DNA from: Streptomyces sp. WM4235
GTDB lineage: Bacteria; Actinomycetota; Actinomycetes; Streptomycetales; Streptomycetaceae
Reading direction: 5' to 3'
Assembly: GCF_001279725.1 (NCBI RefSeq)
Contig: NZ_LGDE01000238.1
Location: forward strand, 3,934-67,933
DNA: 64,000 nt
Below, in pieces: positions 34,682 through 42,807 of this stretch. The translations under genes and the position numbers were made by a program. The notes under the pieces were generated by a model that was given only the letters and a program-made list of their open reading frames with translations, was not told the origin of the DNA and made no database searches. Numbering within the stretch: the first letter of the stretch is position 1; every line of letters begins with the position of its first letter.

Positions 34682-35623
34682 CTACGGGCAGTGGATGACC
34701 TGACCCGCGTACGAGAGGTTGCCGCCGAAGCCGAAGAGCAGGACCGGGGCGCCGGAGGGGATCTCGCCGCGCTGGACCAGCTTGGACAGGGCCATCGGAA
34801 TGCTCGCGGCCGAGGTGTTGCCGGAGTCGACGACATCGCGGGCGACCACGGCGTTGACGGCTCCGATCTTCGCGGCGAGCGGTTCGATGATCCGCAGGTT
34901 CGCCTGGTGCAGGACGACGCCGGCGAGGTCCTCGGGGGTGATCCCGCTGTTCTCGCACACCTTGCGGGCGAGCGCGGGCAGCCGACTGGTGGTCCACCGG
35001 TAGACGGCCTGGCCCTCCTGCGCGAAGACCGGGGGCGAGCCCTCGATCCGCACGGCGTGGCCCATCTCGGGCACCGAGCCCCACAGCACCGGGCCGATGC
35101 CGGGCCGCTCGCTCGCCTCGACCACGGCGGCTCCGGCGCCGTCGCCGGTCAGCACGCAGGTGGTGCGGTCGCTCCAGTCGGTGATCTCGGTCATCTTGTC
35201 GGCGCCGATGACCAGGGCGCGGGTGGCGGCGCCGGCGCGGATCGCGTGGTCGGCGGCGGCCAGGGTGTGGGTGAAGCCGGAGCAGACGACGTTGATGTCC
35301 ATGACGGCGGGGCCGCCGCCCATGCCCAGCTTGGCCGCGACGCGGGCGGCCATGTTGGGGGAACGGTCGATCGCGGTGGACGTGGCCACGAGGACGAGGT
35401 CGATGTCGTCGGGGGTGAGTCCGGCGTTCGCGAGGGCCTTGCCCGCGGCCTGGAAGGCCAGCTCGTCGACCGGCTCCTCGGGCCCCGCCATGTGACGCGT
35501 CTTGATGCCGACCCGGGATCGGATCCACTCGTCGTTGGTGTCGACCATGGCCGCGAGGTCCTCGTTGGTGATCACTTTCGCGGGCTGGTAGTGCCCTAGC
35601 GCCACCACGCGTGAACCGGTCAT
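34682..35623 (-). CDS. 3-oxoacyl-ACP synthase III (KAS III)
   Basis: A 313-residue condensing enzyme that starts fatty acid or polyketide-like chains by joining an acyl-CoA with malonyl-ACP. The catalytic triad is intact: C114 in VVCSGFTHT, H239 in LHQANLRI and N269 in SGNTSAAS. The usual RSRVGI and GDGAGA blocks are present. Because no other fab gene adjoins it and a typical streptomycete fab cluster is absent, it is more likely an accessory KAS III or an acyltransferase-type homologue than the housekeeping FabH. It is read from a 202-base region shared with fdhD. Confidence 0.88.
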   Translation of the reverse strand: MTGSRVVALGHYQPAKVITNEDLAAMVDTNDEWIRSRVGIKTRHMAGPEEPVDELAFQAAGKALANAGLTPDDIDLVLVATSTAIDRSPNMAARVAAKLGMGGGPAVMDINVVCSGFTHTLAAADHAIRAGAATRALVIGADKMTEITDWSDRTTCVLTGDGAGAAVVEASERPGIGPVLWGSVPEMGHAVRIEGSPPVFAQEGQAVYRWTTSRLPALARKVCENSGITPEDLAGVVLHQANLRIIEPLAAKIGAVNAVVARDVVDSGNTSAASIPMALSKLVQRGEIPSGAPVLLFGFGGNLSYAGQVIHCP

Positions 35624-35825
35624 GGGCGGAAATCCCCTCGTCGACAGTCAGGATCACCCAGCTTTGCCTGCTACCGGTGGGTACGTGTGCGCGTGACCCG
35701 ACAGGATTAAGGCACCTGAATTTGGAGAATTCCGAGGATCCTCCTGCCGGGGGCGTCCGCGACGGCGGATCCGCGAGAATGGGCCCGTCAGCTGCACGAC
35801 GAGGAACGAACGGTGGACTGATCAC

Positions 35826-36653
35826 ATGGGACGGGTCACCGAACGCCGTCGCGTCGTCCGGATCCGCGGCGGCGTGGCGGGGGCCCGCCCGGACACGCTG
35901 GTGGCCGAGGAGCCGCTGGAGATCCGGTTGAACGGCAAACCGCTGGCCATCACGATGCGCACGCCGGGCGATGACTTCGCGCTGGCGGTGGGCTTCCTGG
36001 TGAGCGAGGGCGTGCTGGCGCACGCCTCGGACGTCCAGGCCGTCACCTACTGCGAGGGGGCGACCGCGGACGGTTCGAACACGTACAACGTGGTGAACGT
36101 GCAGCTCGCGGCCGGGGTGCCGGTGCCGGACATCACGCTGGAGCGCAACGTCTACACGACGTCCTCCTGCGGTCTGTGCGGGAAGGCGAGCCTGGACGCG
36201 GTGCGTACGGCGAGTCGGTTCCCGGGGATCGACGCCGACCCGGTCCGGGTGAGCGCGGAACTGCTGTCCCTGCTGCCGGACCGGCTGCGCGCGGCCCAGA
36301 AGGTCTTCGACCGTACGGGAGGACTCCACGCGGCGGGCCTGTTCTCCGCGGAGGGAGAGCTGATCGACCTCCGGGAGGACGTGGGGCGGCACAACGCCGT
36401 GGACAAGATCGTCGGTCGGGCGTTGCAGGCCGGTCGGTTGCCGCTGTCCGGCTCGGTGCTGCTGGTGTCGGGGCGGGCCTCGTTCGAGCTGGCGCAGAAG
36501 GCGGTGATGGCGGGGATACCGGTGCTTGCGGCGGTCTCGGCGCCGTCCTCGCTGGCGGTGGACCTCGCGGTGGAGACGGGGCTGACGCTGGTGGGCTTCC
36601 TGCGCGGGCCGGACATGAACATCTACGCGGGCGAGCAGCGCGTGAGCCTGTAG
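35826..36653 (+). CDS. fdhD: FdhD formate dehydrogenase sulfurtransferase
   Basis: A 275-residue protein that transfers sulfur to the molybdenum cofactor of formate dehydrogenase. The hallmark CGLCG (C115 and C118) is present, as are [10 protein letters not shown] (near 185-194) and a C-terminal [17 protein letters not shown]. The length fits the family. No formate dehydrogenase subunit gene is in the window, so the target enzyme is encoded elsewhere. Start ATG 35826 is directly before the conserved N-terminal block. Confidence 0.95.
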   Translation: MGRVTERRRVVRIRGGVAGARPDTLVAEEPLEIRLNGKPLAITMRTPGDDFALAVGFLVSEGVLAHASDVQAVTYCEGATADGSNTYNVVNVQLAAGVPVPDITLERNVYTTSSCGLCGKASLDAVRTASRFPGIDADPVRVSAELLSLLPDRLRAAQKVFDRTGGLHAAGLFSAEGELIDLREDVGRHNAVDKIVGRALQAGRLPLSGSVLLVSGRASFELAQKAVMAGIPVLAAVSAPSSLAVDLAVETGLTLVGFLRGPDMNIYAGEQRVSL

Positions 36654-36739
36654 CGGCGCGTCACCCGGCGCCGGCCACCGGTCCCCCGCCGTCGACGCCC
36701 CGTCCCGTCGACGCCCTCACCCGTTGGGCCCCTCGCCCG

Positions 36740-37165
36740 TCAACGTCCTCGGCGGCCGCGTCGGGTCGGGGTCTGCTTCGGCTCCGGGGGATCGATGCGG
36801 TGCAGGTCGAGCGTCGCCGGGAGCGGGGTGGCTCCGGGGCCGCCGGCCTCGGCCCACGCGATGATCTCGTCGGTCGCGGTGTCGTCCAGGGCCCAGCCGA
36901 ACCAGGCCGCGCGGGCGCCCTTGCGGCGGGCCTCGCTCGTGGGTTGGACCACGATGACGTTGGCCTGGGCGCAGGGGCCGAGGCAGTCGCTGGTACGGAC
37001 GGCGAGGCGGCCGCCCGAGGCGGCGGCGGCCTCGCGCAGCCGGGCGAGTTGGCCCGCGTGGTCGGAGCCGGGGTTCTTGCGGGGGTCCCCGCAGCAGCAG
37101 CCCCGGCAGACCACCAGGGTGCAGGGTCGTTCGGCGTGGGCGGCGAGCGGGCGTATCCAGGTCAC
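36740..37165 (-). CDS. Thioredoxin-fold [2Fe-2S] ferredoxin
   Basis: A 141-residue protein. Cysteines in VVCRGCCCGDPRK near the N-terminus and DCLGPCAQANVIVV in the middle match the cluster ligands of thioredoxin-like (2Fe-2S) ferredoxins related to NuoE. It should act as a small electron carrier, but its partner is unknown. Its position beside fdhD (convergent) is suggestive of formate or molybdo-enzyme metabolism. GTG 37165 is the only sensible start. The gene follows the SBF transporter gene on the same strand with nine bases between them, so they probably form an operon. Confidence 0.8.
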   Translation of the reverse strand: MTWIRPLAAHAERPCTLVVCRGCCCGDPRKNPGSDHAGQLARLREAAAASGGRLAVRTSDCLGPCAQANVIVVQPTSEARRKGARAAWFGWALDDTATDEIIAWAEAGGPGATPLPATLDLHRIDPPEPKQTPTRRGRRGR

Positions 37166-37174
37166 CGCCGCACG

Positions 37175-38230
37175 CTACCGGGCCCGCGGCGCGGGGTGTC
37201 GGGCCGGCCGGGAGACCTCCGCCACACGTTCGGCGGGGAGTTCGGGGTCGGCGTCACGGGCGCGCCGGCGGGCGAGTACCGCGCAGACCATCAGCTGCAT
37301 CTGGTGGAACAGCATGAGCGGGAGCACGGCGAGGCTCGCGTGGGCGCCGAACAGCACGCCGGCCATGGGGAGTCCGGCGGCGAGGCTCTTCTTCGACCCG
37401 GCGAACTGGATGGCGATCCGGTCCTCCCGGCCGAATCCGAGGCGCTTCGCCCCGTACCAGGTGACCAGGAGCATCACCGCGAGGAGCACGGCCTCCACCG
37501 CCATCAGGGCGCCCAGTCGCAGGGCGCTGACCTGGTGCCAGATGCCGGCCACCATGCCCGCGCCGAACGCGGTGTAGACGACGAGCAGGATCGAGCCCCG
37601 GTCCACGCGACCCAGCACCTTCTTGTGGCGCAGGAGGAAACCGCCGAGCCGGGGCCGCATCAGTTGCCCGAGGACGAAGGGCAGCAGGAGTTGGAGGGCG
37701 ATCTTCCGCAGGGAGTCGAGGGAGAAGCCGCCCGCGCTGTTGCCCAACAGCGCGGCGGCGAGCAGGGGGGTGAGGAAGATGCCGGCGAGGCTGGAGAAGG
37801 ACCCGGCGCAGATCGCGGCGGGCACGTTGCCGCGGGCGAGCGAGGTGAAGGCGATGGAGGACTGGATGGTGGAGGGGACCAGGCAGAGGAAGAGCAGACC
37901 GCTGTGGAGCGGGGGCGTCAGGACGCTCGGGACGAGGGCGCCGGCGGCCAGGCCGAGCAGCGGGAAGAGCACGAAGGTGCAGACGAGCACGGTCAGGTGG
38001 AGCCGCCAGTGGCGCAGCCCGTCGAAGGCCTCGCGGGTGGAGAGTCGGGCTCCGTAGAGGAAGAAGAGCAGGGCCACGGCCGCGGTGGTGGCGCCCTGCG
38101 CGACGCCGGCGGCCTGCCCGCGGGCGGGCAGCAGGGCGGCGAGGCCGACGGTGCCCAGCAGGGCCAGGACGTACGGGTCCAGGGGCAGCCAGGAGGGTGG
38201 GTGGGGGCGTCGCATGGGCGCGGTGCTCAT
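37175..38230 (-). CDS. Bile acid:sodium symporter-family (SBF-like) transporter
   Basis: A 351-residue integral membrane protein with about ten hydrophobic segments, of the SBF-like/YfeH type. The conserved polar motif in the centre (LVPSTIQSSIAFTSLARGN) and the later FAGSKKSLAAGLPMA fit the crossover region of this fold. The substrate is unknown, likely an organic anion. ATG 38230 is preferred because the frame upstream overlaps the divergent promoter region. It is divergent from a LysR regulator gene, the usual arrangement in which the LysR protein controls the transporter. Confidence 0.85.
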   Translation of the reverse strand: MSTAPMRRPHPPSWLPLDPYVLALLGTVGLAALLPARGQAAGVAQGATTAAVALLFFLYGARLSTREAFDGLRHWRLHLTVLVCTFVLFPLLGLAAGALVPSVLTPPLHSGLLFLCLVPSTIQSSIAFTSLARGNVPAAICAGSFSSLAGIFLTPLLAAALLGNSAGGFSLDSLRKIALQLLLPFVLGQLMRPRLGGFLLRHKKVLGRVDRGSILLVVYTAFGAGMVAGIWHQVSALRLGALMAVEAVLLAVMLLVTWYGAKRLGFGREDRIAIQFAGSKKSLAAGLPMAGVLFGAHASLAVLPLMLFHQMQLMVCAVLARRRARDADPELPAERVAEVSRPARHPAPRAR

Positions 38231-38396
38231 TCGTTCTCGGGGCCTGACCGCCTCGGGGCTCGGCGGGTCGCGGCGGGACGTCGGGAGGGGGCTCGGCGCG
38301 GGACGCCTGGCCTCCTTCATCGTCGGGCACCGGGCAGTGATCGGGAAACCCGCATACCGAACTGACTGTCATCACGAACAGCGATAGCGTGGGGCC

Positions 38397-39257
38397 ATGA
38401 ACGGCATGTACGACCCGGTTCAGTTGCGCACGTTCCTCACGGTGGCCCAGACGCTCAGCTTCACGCAGGCGGCGGGACGGCTCGGCGTACGGCAGTCGAC
38501 GGTCAGCCAGCACGTCCGGAGGCTGGAGGACGCCACCGGCAGGCCGCTGTTCGTCCGGGACACGCACAGTGTGGAGCTGACGGAGGACGGTGAGGCCCTC
38601 TTGGGTTTCGCCCGCACGATCCTGGAGGCGCACGAGCGGGCGGCGGCCTTCTTCTCCGGGACCCGGCTGCGGGGGCGGCTGCGGTTCGGGGCGTCGGAGG
38701 ACTTCGTGCTGACCCGGCTGCCGGAGGTGCTGGAGGGATTCCGGCACGAGCACCCCGAGGTGGACCTGGAGCTCTCGGTCGAGCTGTCGGGCACCTTGCA
38801 CGAGCGGCTGGACGCGGGGCGACTGGACCTCGTGCTGGCCAAGCGGCGCGGTCGGGGGGACGAGCGGGGTCGGCTGGTGTGGCGGGACCGGATGGTGTGG
38901 ATCGGCGCGGAGGGGCTGCGGCTGGACCCCGAGCGTCCTGTTCCGCTGATCGTCTTCCCGCCGCCGGGAATCACCCGCGCACGGGCCCTGGAGGTCCTGG
39001 AGCGGGACGGGCGGGCCTGGCGGATCGCGTGTACGAGCGGCAGCCTGAGCGGCCTGATCGCGGCGGCCCGGGCGGGGCTCGGCGTGATGGCGCACACCCG
39101 CGGGCTGATCCCGCCGGGCCTGGTCCGGGTGGGCGGGCTGCCGGAACTGGGGCCGGTCGAGTTCGCGTTGCTCCAGGGGCACCGGCCGACCCCGGCCGCG
39201 GAGGCTTTGGCGGGGGCGATCCTCTCGGGCGGCGACCGACTGAGCCGGCCGGCCTGA
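38397..39257 (+). CDS. LysR-family transcriptional regulator
   Basis: A 286-residue regulator with an N-terminal winged helix-turn-helix (LRTFLTVAQTLSFTQAAGRL, then RQSTVSQHVRRLE) and a type 2 periplasmic-binding-like effector domain from about residue 90 (LRGRLRFGASEDF). Effector binding switches transcription of divergent targets, here the SBF-type transporter and ferredoxin genes 166 bases away. The promoter region contains CTGT-N8-ACAG near 38368-38384, compatible with a LysR-type T-N11-A box. The start ATG at 38397 is four codons before the conserved VQLRTFL-like block. Confidence 0.88.
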   Translation: MNGMYDPVQLRTFLTVAQTLSFTQAAGRLGVRQSTVSQHVRRLEDATGRPLFVRDTHSVELTEDGEALLGFARTILEAHERAAAFFSGTRLRGRLRFGASEDFVLTRLPEVLEGFRHEHPEVDLELSVELSGTLHERLDAGRLDLVLAKRRGRGDERGRLVWRDRMVWIGAEGLRLDPERPVPLIVFPPPGITRARALEVLERDGRAWRIACTSGSLSGLIAAARAGLGVMAHTRGLIPPGLVRVGGLPELGPVEFALLQGHRPTPAAEALAGAILSGGDRLSRPA

Positions 39258-39346
39258 CCCCTGCGGACACGGGCCGGGGGCCCTGCGGACACGGGCCGTG
39301 GGACCCTCGGGACACGGGCCGGGGGCCCTGCGAACGCGGGCCGGGG
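39258..39346. repeat. Four tandem ~22-bp repeats
   Basis: Units starting at 39258, 39281, 39304 and 39326 follow CCCTGCGGACACGGGCCGGG, with lengths of 21-23 bases and only a few substitutions. They begin one base after the LysR stop, so any LysR terminator must lie inside or beyond them. No coding role was seen. Confidence 0.8.
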
Positions 39347-39380
39347 CCGGGCGGTCGCGGTGCGGGGCTCGCGCAGATGT

Positions 39381-39451
39381 CGTGGAGATCCGGGCCCGTT
39401 CCTCCGTCGATCACCCATCGATCTCCCATCGATCTCCCGTCGATCTCCACG
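39381..39451. repeat. Four 11-bp repeats enclosed by a 10-bp inverted repeat
   Basis: GTCGATCACCC, two copies of ATCGATCTCCC, and GTCGATCTCCA run head to tail from 39406 to 39449 with an 11-base period, close to one DNA turn. CGTGGAGATC (39381-39390) is complementary to GATCTCCACG (39442-39451), so the block can fold back on itself. It lies between the LysR gene and the acyl-CoA ligase promoter. The whole 328-base gap contains no gene. Confidence 0.75.
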
Positions 39452-39585
39452 GGCCCCGCGCCCACGGCGCTGACCAGTGGTGATGGCTTCGCATCGGTTG
39501 TTCGGACCTCCTCCCGTCGGGCCCCCGCGTGGGGTACCGTCACCGGCGCCGTGCGGAGCGAAACTGCGCGGAGAGGAGCGGGCCC

Positions 39586-41409
39586 TTGCGCGAATTCACC
39601 GTCCCACCCGTGGTCACCGACGTGCCGGTCGGCGGTCTGGCCGACGTCGTCTTCCAACATGCCCGGCAGGATCCGGACCGGGTGGTGCTCGGCCGCAAGA
39701 CGGACGGGGTCTGGCGGGACGTCACCTCCGGGGAACTCGCCGATGAGGTGCTGGCGCTCGCGAAGGGGTTGTTGGCCCAGGGCATCCGGTTCGGGGATCG
39801 GGTGGGCGTGATGTCCCGGACCCGGTACGAGTGGACGCTGTTCGACTTCGCGCTGTGGGCGATCGGCGCCCAGCCGGTGCCGGTCTACCCGAGTTCGTCG
39901 GCCGAGCAGGTGCACTGGATCCTGTACGACTCCTCGTGCACCGGCTGTGTCGTGGAGAACGAGGACCAGGCCATGACGGTGGGCTCCGTCATCGAACGCC
40001 TCCCCGACCTGCGCAGGCTCTGGCAGCTCGACGCGGGTGCGGTGGCGGAGCTGGTCGAGGGCGGGCGCGGTGTCGCGGAGGACGTGGTGCACCGCCACCG
40101 TCGCGCGGTGACGCCCGACGCGACCGCCACGGTCATCTACACCTCGGGGACCACGGGTCGCCCCAAGGGCTGTGTGTTGACGCACGCGAACTTCATGTTC
40201 GAGGCGGACACCATGGTCGACCGCTGGGAATCGGTCTTCCGCGCCGGCCCGGGCGAGCAGCCCTCGACGCTACTGTTCCTGCCCCTCGCGCACGTCTTCG
40301 GTCGGATGGTGGAGGTCGCCGCCGTCCGGGCCCGGGTGAAGCTCGGTCACCAGCCGGTGCTGGCGGCGGCCGAACTGCTCCCGGACCTGGCCGCGTTCCG
40401 GCCGACCTTCGTGCTGGGGGTGCCGTACGTCTTCGAGAAGGTGTTCGCGGCGGCCCGCCGCAAGGCGGAGGCGGAGGGCCGCACGGGCCCCTTCGACCGG
40501 GCGGTGGAAACGGCGGTGCGCTACGCCGAGGCCCGCGAGCAGAAGGCCTTCGGCAGCGGGCCGGGGCCGTCGGCCGCGCTGCGCGTGGAGCACCAGGTCT
40601 TCGAGAAGTTGGTGTACGGGAAGGTCCGCGAGGCGATGGGCGGGCGGGTGCGGCACGCGATGTCGGGCGGGTCGGCGATGTCGCGCCGGCTGGGGCTGTT
40701 CTTCGACGGCGCCGGGATCACCGTGTACGAGGGGTACGGGCTGACGGAGTCCTCCGCCGCCGCCACGGCGAATCCGCCGGGGGCGACGAAGTACGGAACG
40801 GTGGGCCCGCCCATCCCGGGCGGTTCGGTGCACATCGCGGACGACGGGGAGGTCTGGCTGCACGGGGGGCACGTCTTCTCCGGGTACCTCAACGATCCGC
40901 ACGGCACGCAGGAGGTGCTGCGCGGCGGCTGGTTGGCGACCGGGGACCTGGGCCGGCTCGACGCGGACGGGTATCTGACCATCACCGGGCGCAAGAAGGA
41001 GATCCTGGTGACGTCGAACGGGAAGAGCGTCTCCCCGACGGCGCTGGAGGAGCGGGTGCGCTCGCATCCCCTGGTGTCGCAGTGTGTCCTGGTCGGCAAC
41101 GACCGGCCCTACATCGCGGCTCTGGTGACCCTGGACATGGAGGGGGTCGCGCACTGGCTTTCGATGCGGGGGTTGCCCCAGCAGGCGGCGGCGCGGGTGA
41201 TACACGACCCGGAGCTGTCGGCGGAGGTGCGCCGTGCGGTGGTGGCCGCCAACACCCTGGTGTCGCAGGCGGAGGCGATCCGTACGTTCCGGGTGCTGGC
41301 CGAGCAGTTCACCGAGGAACGGGGTTTGTTGACACCGTCGTTGAAGTTGAAGCGGCGGGCGATCGAGCAGGCCTACGCCACGGAGGTGGCGGCCCTGTAC
41401 CAGGGCTGA
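39586..41409 (+). CDS. Long-chain fatty acid-CoA ligase (AMP-binding)
   Basis: A 607-residue acyl-adenylate-forming enzyme that activates fatty acids with ATP and CoA. The P-loop motif is TVIYTSGTTGRPKGC near residue 185. The adenylate motif is YEGYGLTES near 382, then TGDLG near 450 and GRKKEILVTSNGKSVSP, with the catalytic lysine region, near 470. The pattern and length are those of FadD15-type proteins. The start is taken at TTG 39586 because GAGAGGAGCG stands five bases upstream. It may feed beta-oxidation or lipid synthesis. Confidence 0.92.
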   Translation: MREFTVPPVVTDVPVGGLADVVFQHARQDPDRVVLGRKTDGVWRDVTSGELADEVLALAKGLLAQGIRFGDRVGVMSRTRYEWTLFDFALWAIGAQPVPVYPSSSAEQVHWILYDSSCTGCVVENEDQAMTVGSVIERLPDLRRLWQLDAGAVAELVEGGRGVAEDVVHRHRRAVTPDATATVIYTSGTTGRPKGCVLTHANFMFEADTMVDRWESVFRAGPGEQPSTLLFLPLAHVFGRMVEVAAVRARVKLGHQPVLAAAELLPDLAAFRPTFVLGVPYVFEKVFAAARRKAEAEGRTGPFDRAVETAVRYAEAREQKAFGSGPGPSAALRVEHQVFEKLVYGKVREAMGGRVRHAMSGGSAMSRRLGLFFDGAGITVYEGYGLTESSAAATANPPGATKYGTVGPPIPGGSVHIADDGEVWLHGGHVFSGYLNDPHGTQEVLRGGWLATGDLGRLDADGYLTITGRKKEILVTSNGKSVSPTALEERVRSHPLVSQCVLVGNDRPYIAALVTLDMEGVAHWLSMRGLPQQAAARVIHDPELSAEVRRAVVAANTLVSQAEAIRTFRVLAEQFTEERGLLTPSLKLKRRAIEQAYATEVAALYQG

Positions 41410-41439
41410 CGGGTCGGGGCGGCTCCGGCGAGCATGATC

Positions 41440-41500
41440 TGACGATCCGTCATTTCACCTGGTCGGCGATATTGACGGTGCGTCAGGCCGCGCACAGAAT
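41440..41500 (+). promoter_or_regulatory. Promoter with paired TGACG-N3-CGTCA operators for the branched-chain amino acid operon
   Basis: Two perfect palindromes TGACG-N3-CGTCA lie at 41440-41452 and 41473-41485, 33 bases apart centre to centre (three helical turns on the same face). The second overlaps a -35 element TTGACG (41472-41477), followed after 17 bases by -10 CAGAAT (41495-41500), a good HrdB-type promoter. Transcription would begin near 41507, 23 bases before the ATG. This geometry suggests cooperative repression, and the regulator is not encoded next door. Confidence 0.7.
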
Positions 41501-41529
41501 GCGGGGATTCCGACCGGAGGGGATTCCAC

Positions 41530-42798
41530 ATGCTGCGACCCATCCACGCCCTCGCCGCCGCGGCGGCTGCCCTCGCGCTCCTCACCGCCTGCAACTCGGC
41601 TTCCACCAACGGCACTTCGCCGGGCGGGCTCGGGAACACACCGGGTGCCACGCGCGGGGTCACCGCCGACTCGATCAAGGTCGGTGGCATCGTGTCGATG
41701 ACCAGCGCCAGTGGATACAGCAAGAAGGACACCGACCTCGGCGCGAAGGCCCGTTACCTGCGCGCCAACGCGGAGGGCGGTGTCAACGGCCGCACGATCG
41801 ACTACATCGGCGCCGAGGACGACGGCCAGGACCCCGGCAAGAACACGGCCGCCGCCCGCAAGCTCGTCCAGCAGGAGAAGGTCTTCGCGGTCTCCCCGAT
41901 GAGCTCCGTCACCTTCTCCGGCGCGGACTTCCTCCAGCGCGAGAAGGTGCCCACCTTCGGCTGGGGCACCCTGCCTTCCTTCTGCGGACCGGAGTACATC
42001 TACGGGTTCAACGGCTGCCTGGTCCCCACCCCCGGCGGCACCATCAACCAGACCTGGCCCGAGGGCATCGCCCGGATCCTCGGCGGGGCGGCCGGCAAGT
42101 CGGTCGCGATCATCGCCAATGACAGCGACGCCGGGAAGTTCGGCGTGGCCACCTTCCGACAGGGATTCGGCAGCGCCGGATTCACGGTGTCCTACGCGAA
42201 GGCGTCGGTGCCCGGCACCGCCGTGCCGAGCGACTGGTCGGCGTACGTGAAGGAGATGCTGACGAGCAACGGCGGCAAGGCCCCCGACGCCGTCGTCTCC
42301 GTCATGCAGACCCCCAACAACATCGGCCTGTTCACCGCGCTCAAGCGCGCCGGCTACCGGGGCGTGCTCACCGACCCGACCGACTACGACCCGGGGCTGC
42401 TCGCGAAGGACGCCACCCGGCAGGCGCTGGACGGGGTGTACGTACTCCTGCAGTTCGAGCCGTTCGAGTCGCGGTCCCCGGCGATGGCCCGGTTCAAGGC
42501 CGACATCAAGGCGGCGGCCGGCGGGCGAAATGTGCCGCTGAACATGCACATGATGACCGGGTACATGTCCGCGGACCTGTTCCTCTCCATCGCGGGCAAG
42601 GCCGGCAGGAACCTCACCCCGGAGACCTTCCAGAGCGCCGCGCGGACCTTCTCCGACACCGGCACGCTGGTCGGTGACCGAGCGGAGCCCAAGGGGCAGA
42701 AGGACAGCTTCGGCTGCGGGGCGCTCGTCCGGCTGGGGGACGGCGCGTACGAGGTCGCCGTCCCGTTCGCGTGCCACCAACCCATCCCCTTCAAGTAG
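41530..42798 (+). CDS. Branched-chain amino acid ABC transporter substrate-binding lipoprotein
   Basis: A 422-residue protein. The N-terminal 20 residues form a lipoprotein signal ending LLTAC with the lipidated cysteine at position 21. The mature part matches the type 1 periplasmic-binding fold of the LivK/amide-binding family (IKVGGIVSMTSASG, then NGRTIDYIGAEDDGQDPGKN). It captures an amino acid or amide outside the membrane and delivers it to the permease encoded nine bases downstream. GGAGG lies nine bases before ATG 41530. Ligand specificity cannot be read from the sequence. Confidence 0.88.
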   Translation: MLRPIHALAAAAAALALLTACNSASTNGTSPGGLGNTPGATRGVTADSIKVGGIVSMTSASGYSKKDTDLGAKARYLRANAEGGVNGRTIDYIGAEDDGQDPGKNTAAARKLVQQEKVFAVSPMSSVTFSGADFLQREKVPTFGWGTLPSFCGPEYIYGFNGCLVPTPGGTINQTWPEGIARILGGAAGKSVAIIANDSDAGKFGVATFRQGFGSAGFTVSYAKASVPGTAVPSDWSAYVKEMLTSNGGKAPDAVVSVMQTPNNIGLFTALKRAGYRGVLTDPTDYDPGLLAKDATRQALDGVYVLLQFEPFESRSPAMARFKADIKAAAGGRNVPLNMHMMTGYMSADLFLSIAGKAGRNLTPETFQSAARTFSDTGTLVGDRAEPKGQKDSFGCGALVRLGDGAYEVAVPFACHQPIPFK

Positions 42799-42807
42799 GC
42801 CCGCGGC

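Noticed and set aside
35624..35825. Riboswitch upstream of fdhD
   Set aside because: No molybdenum-cofactor motif or other known consensus could be matched. The interval looks like a simple divergent promoter region.
39406..39449. CRISPR-like array
   Set aside because: The repeats are 11 bp and contiguous without spacers, and no cas gene is present anywhere in the window.
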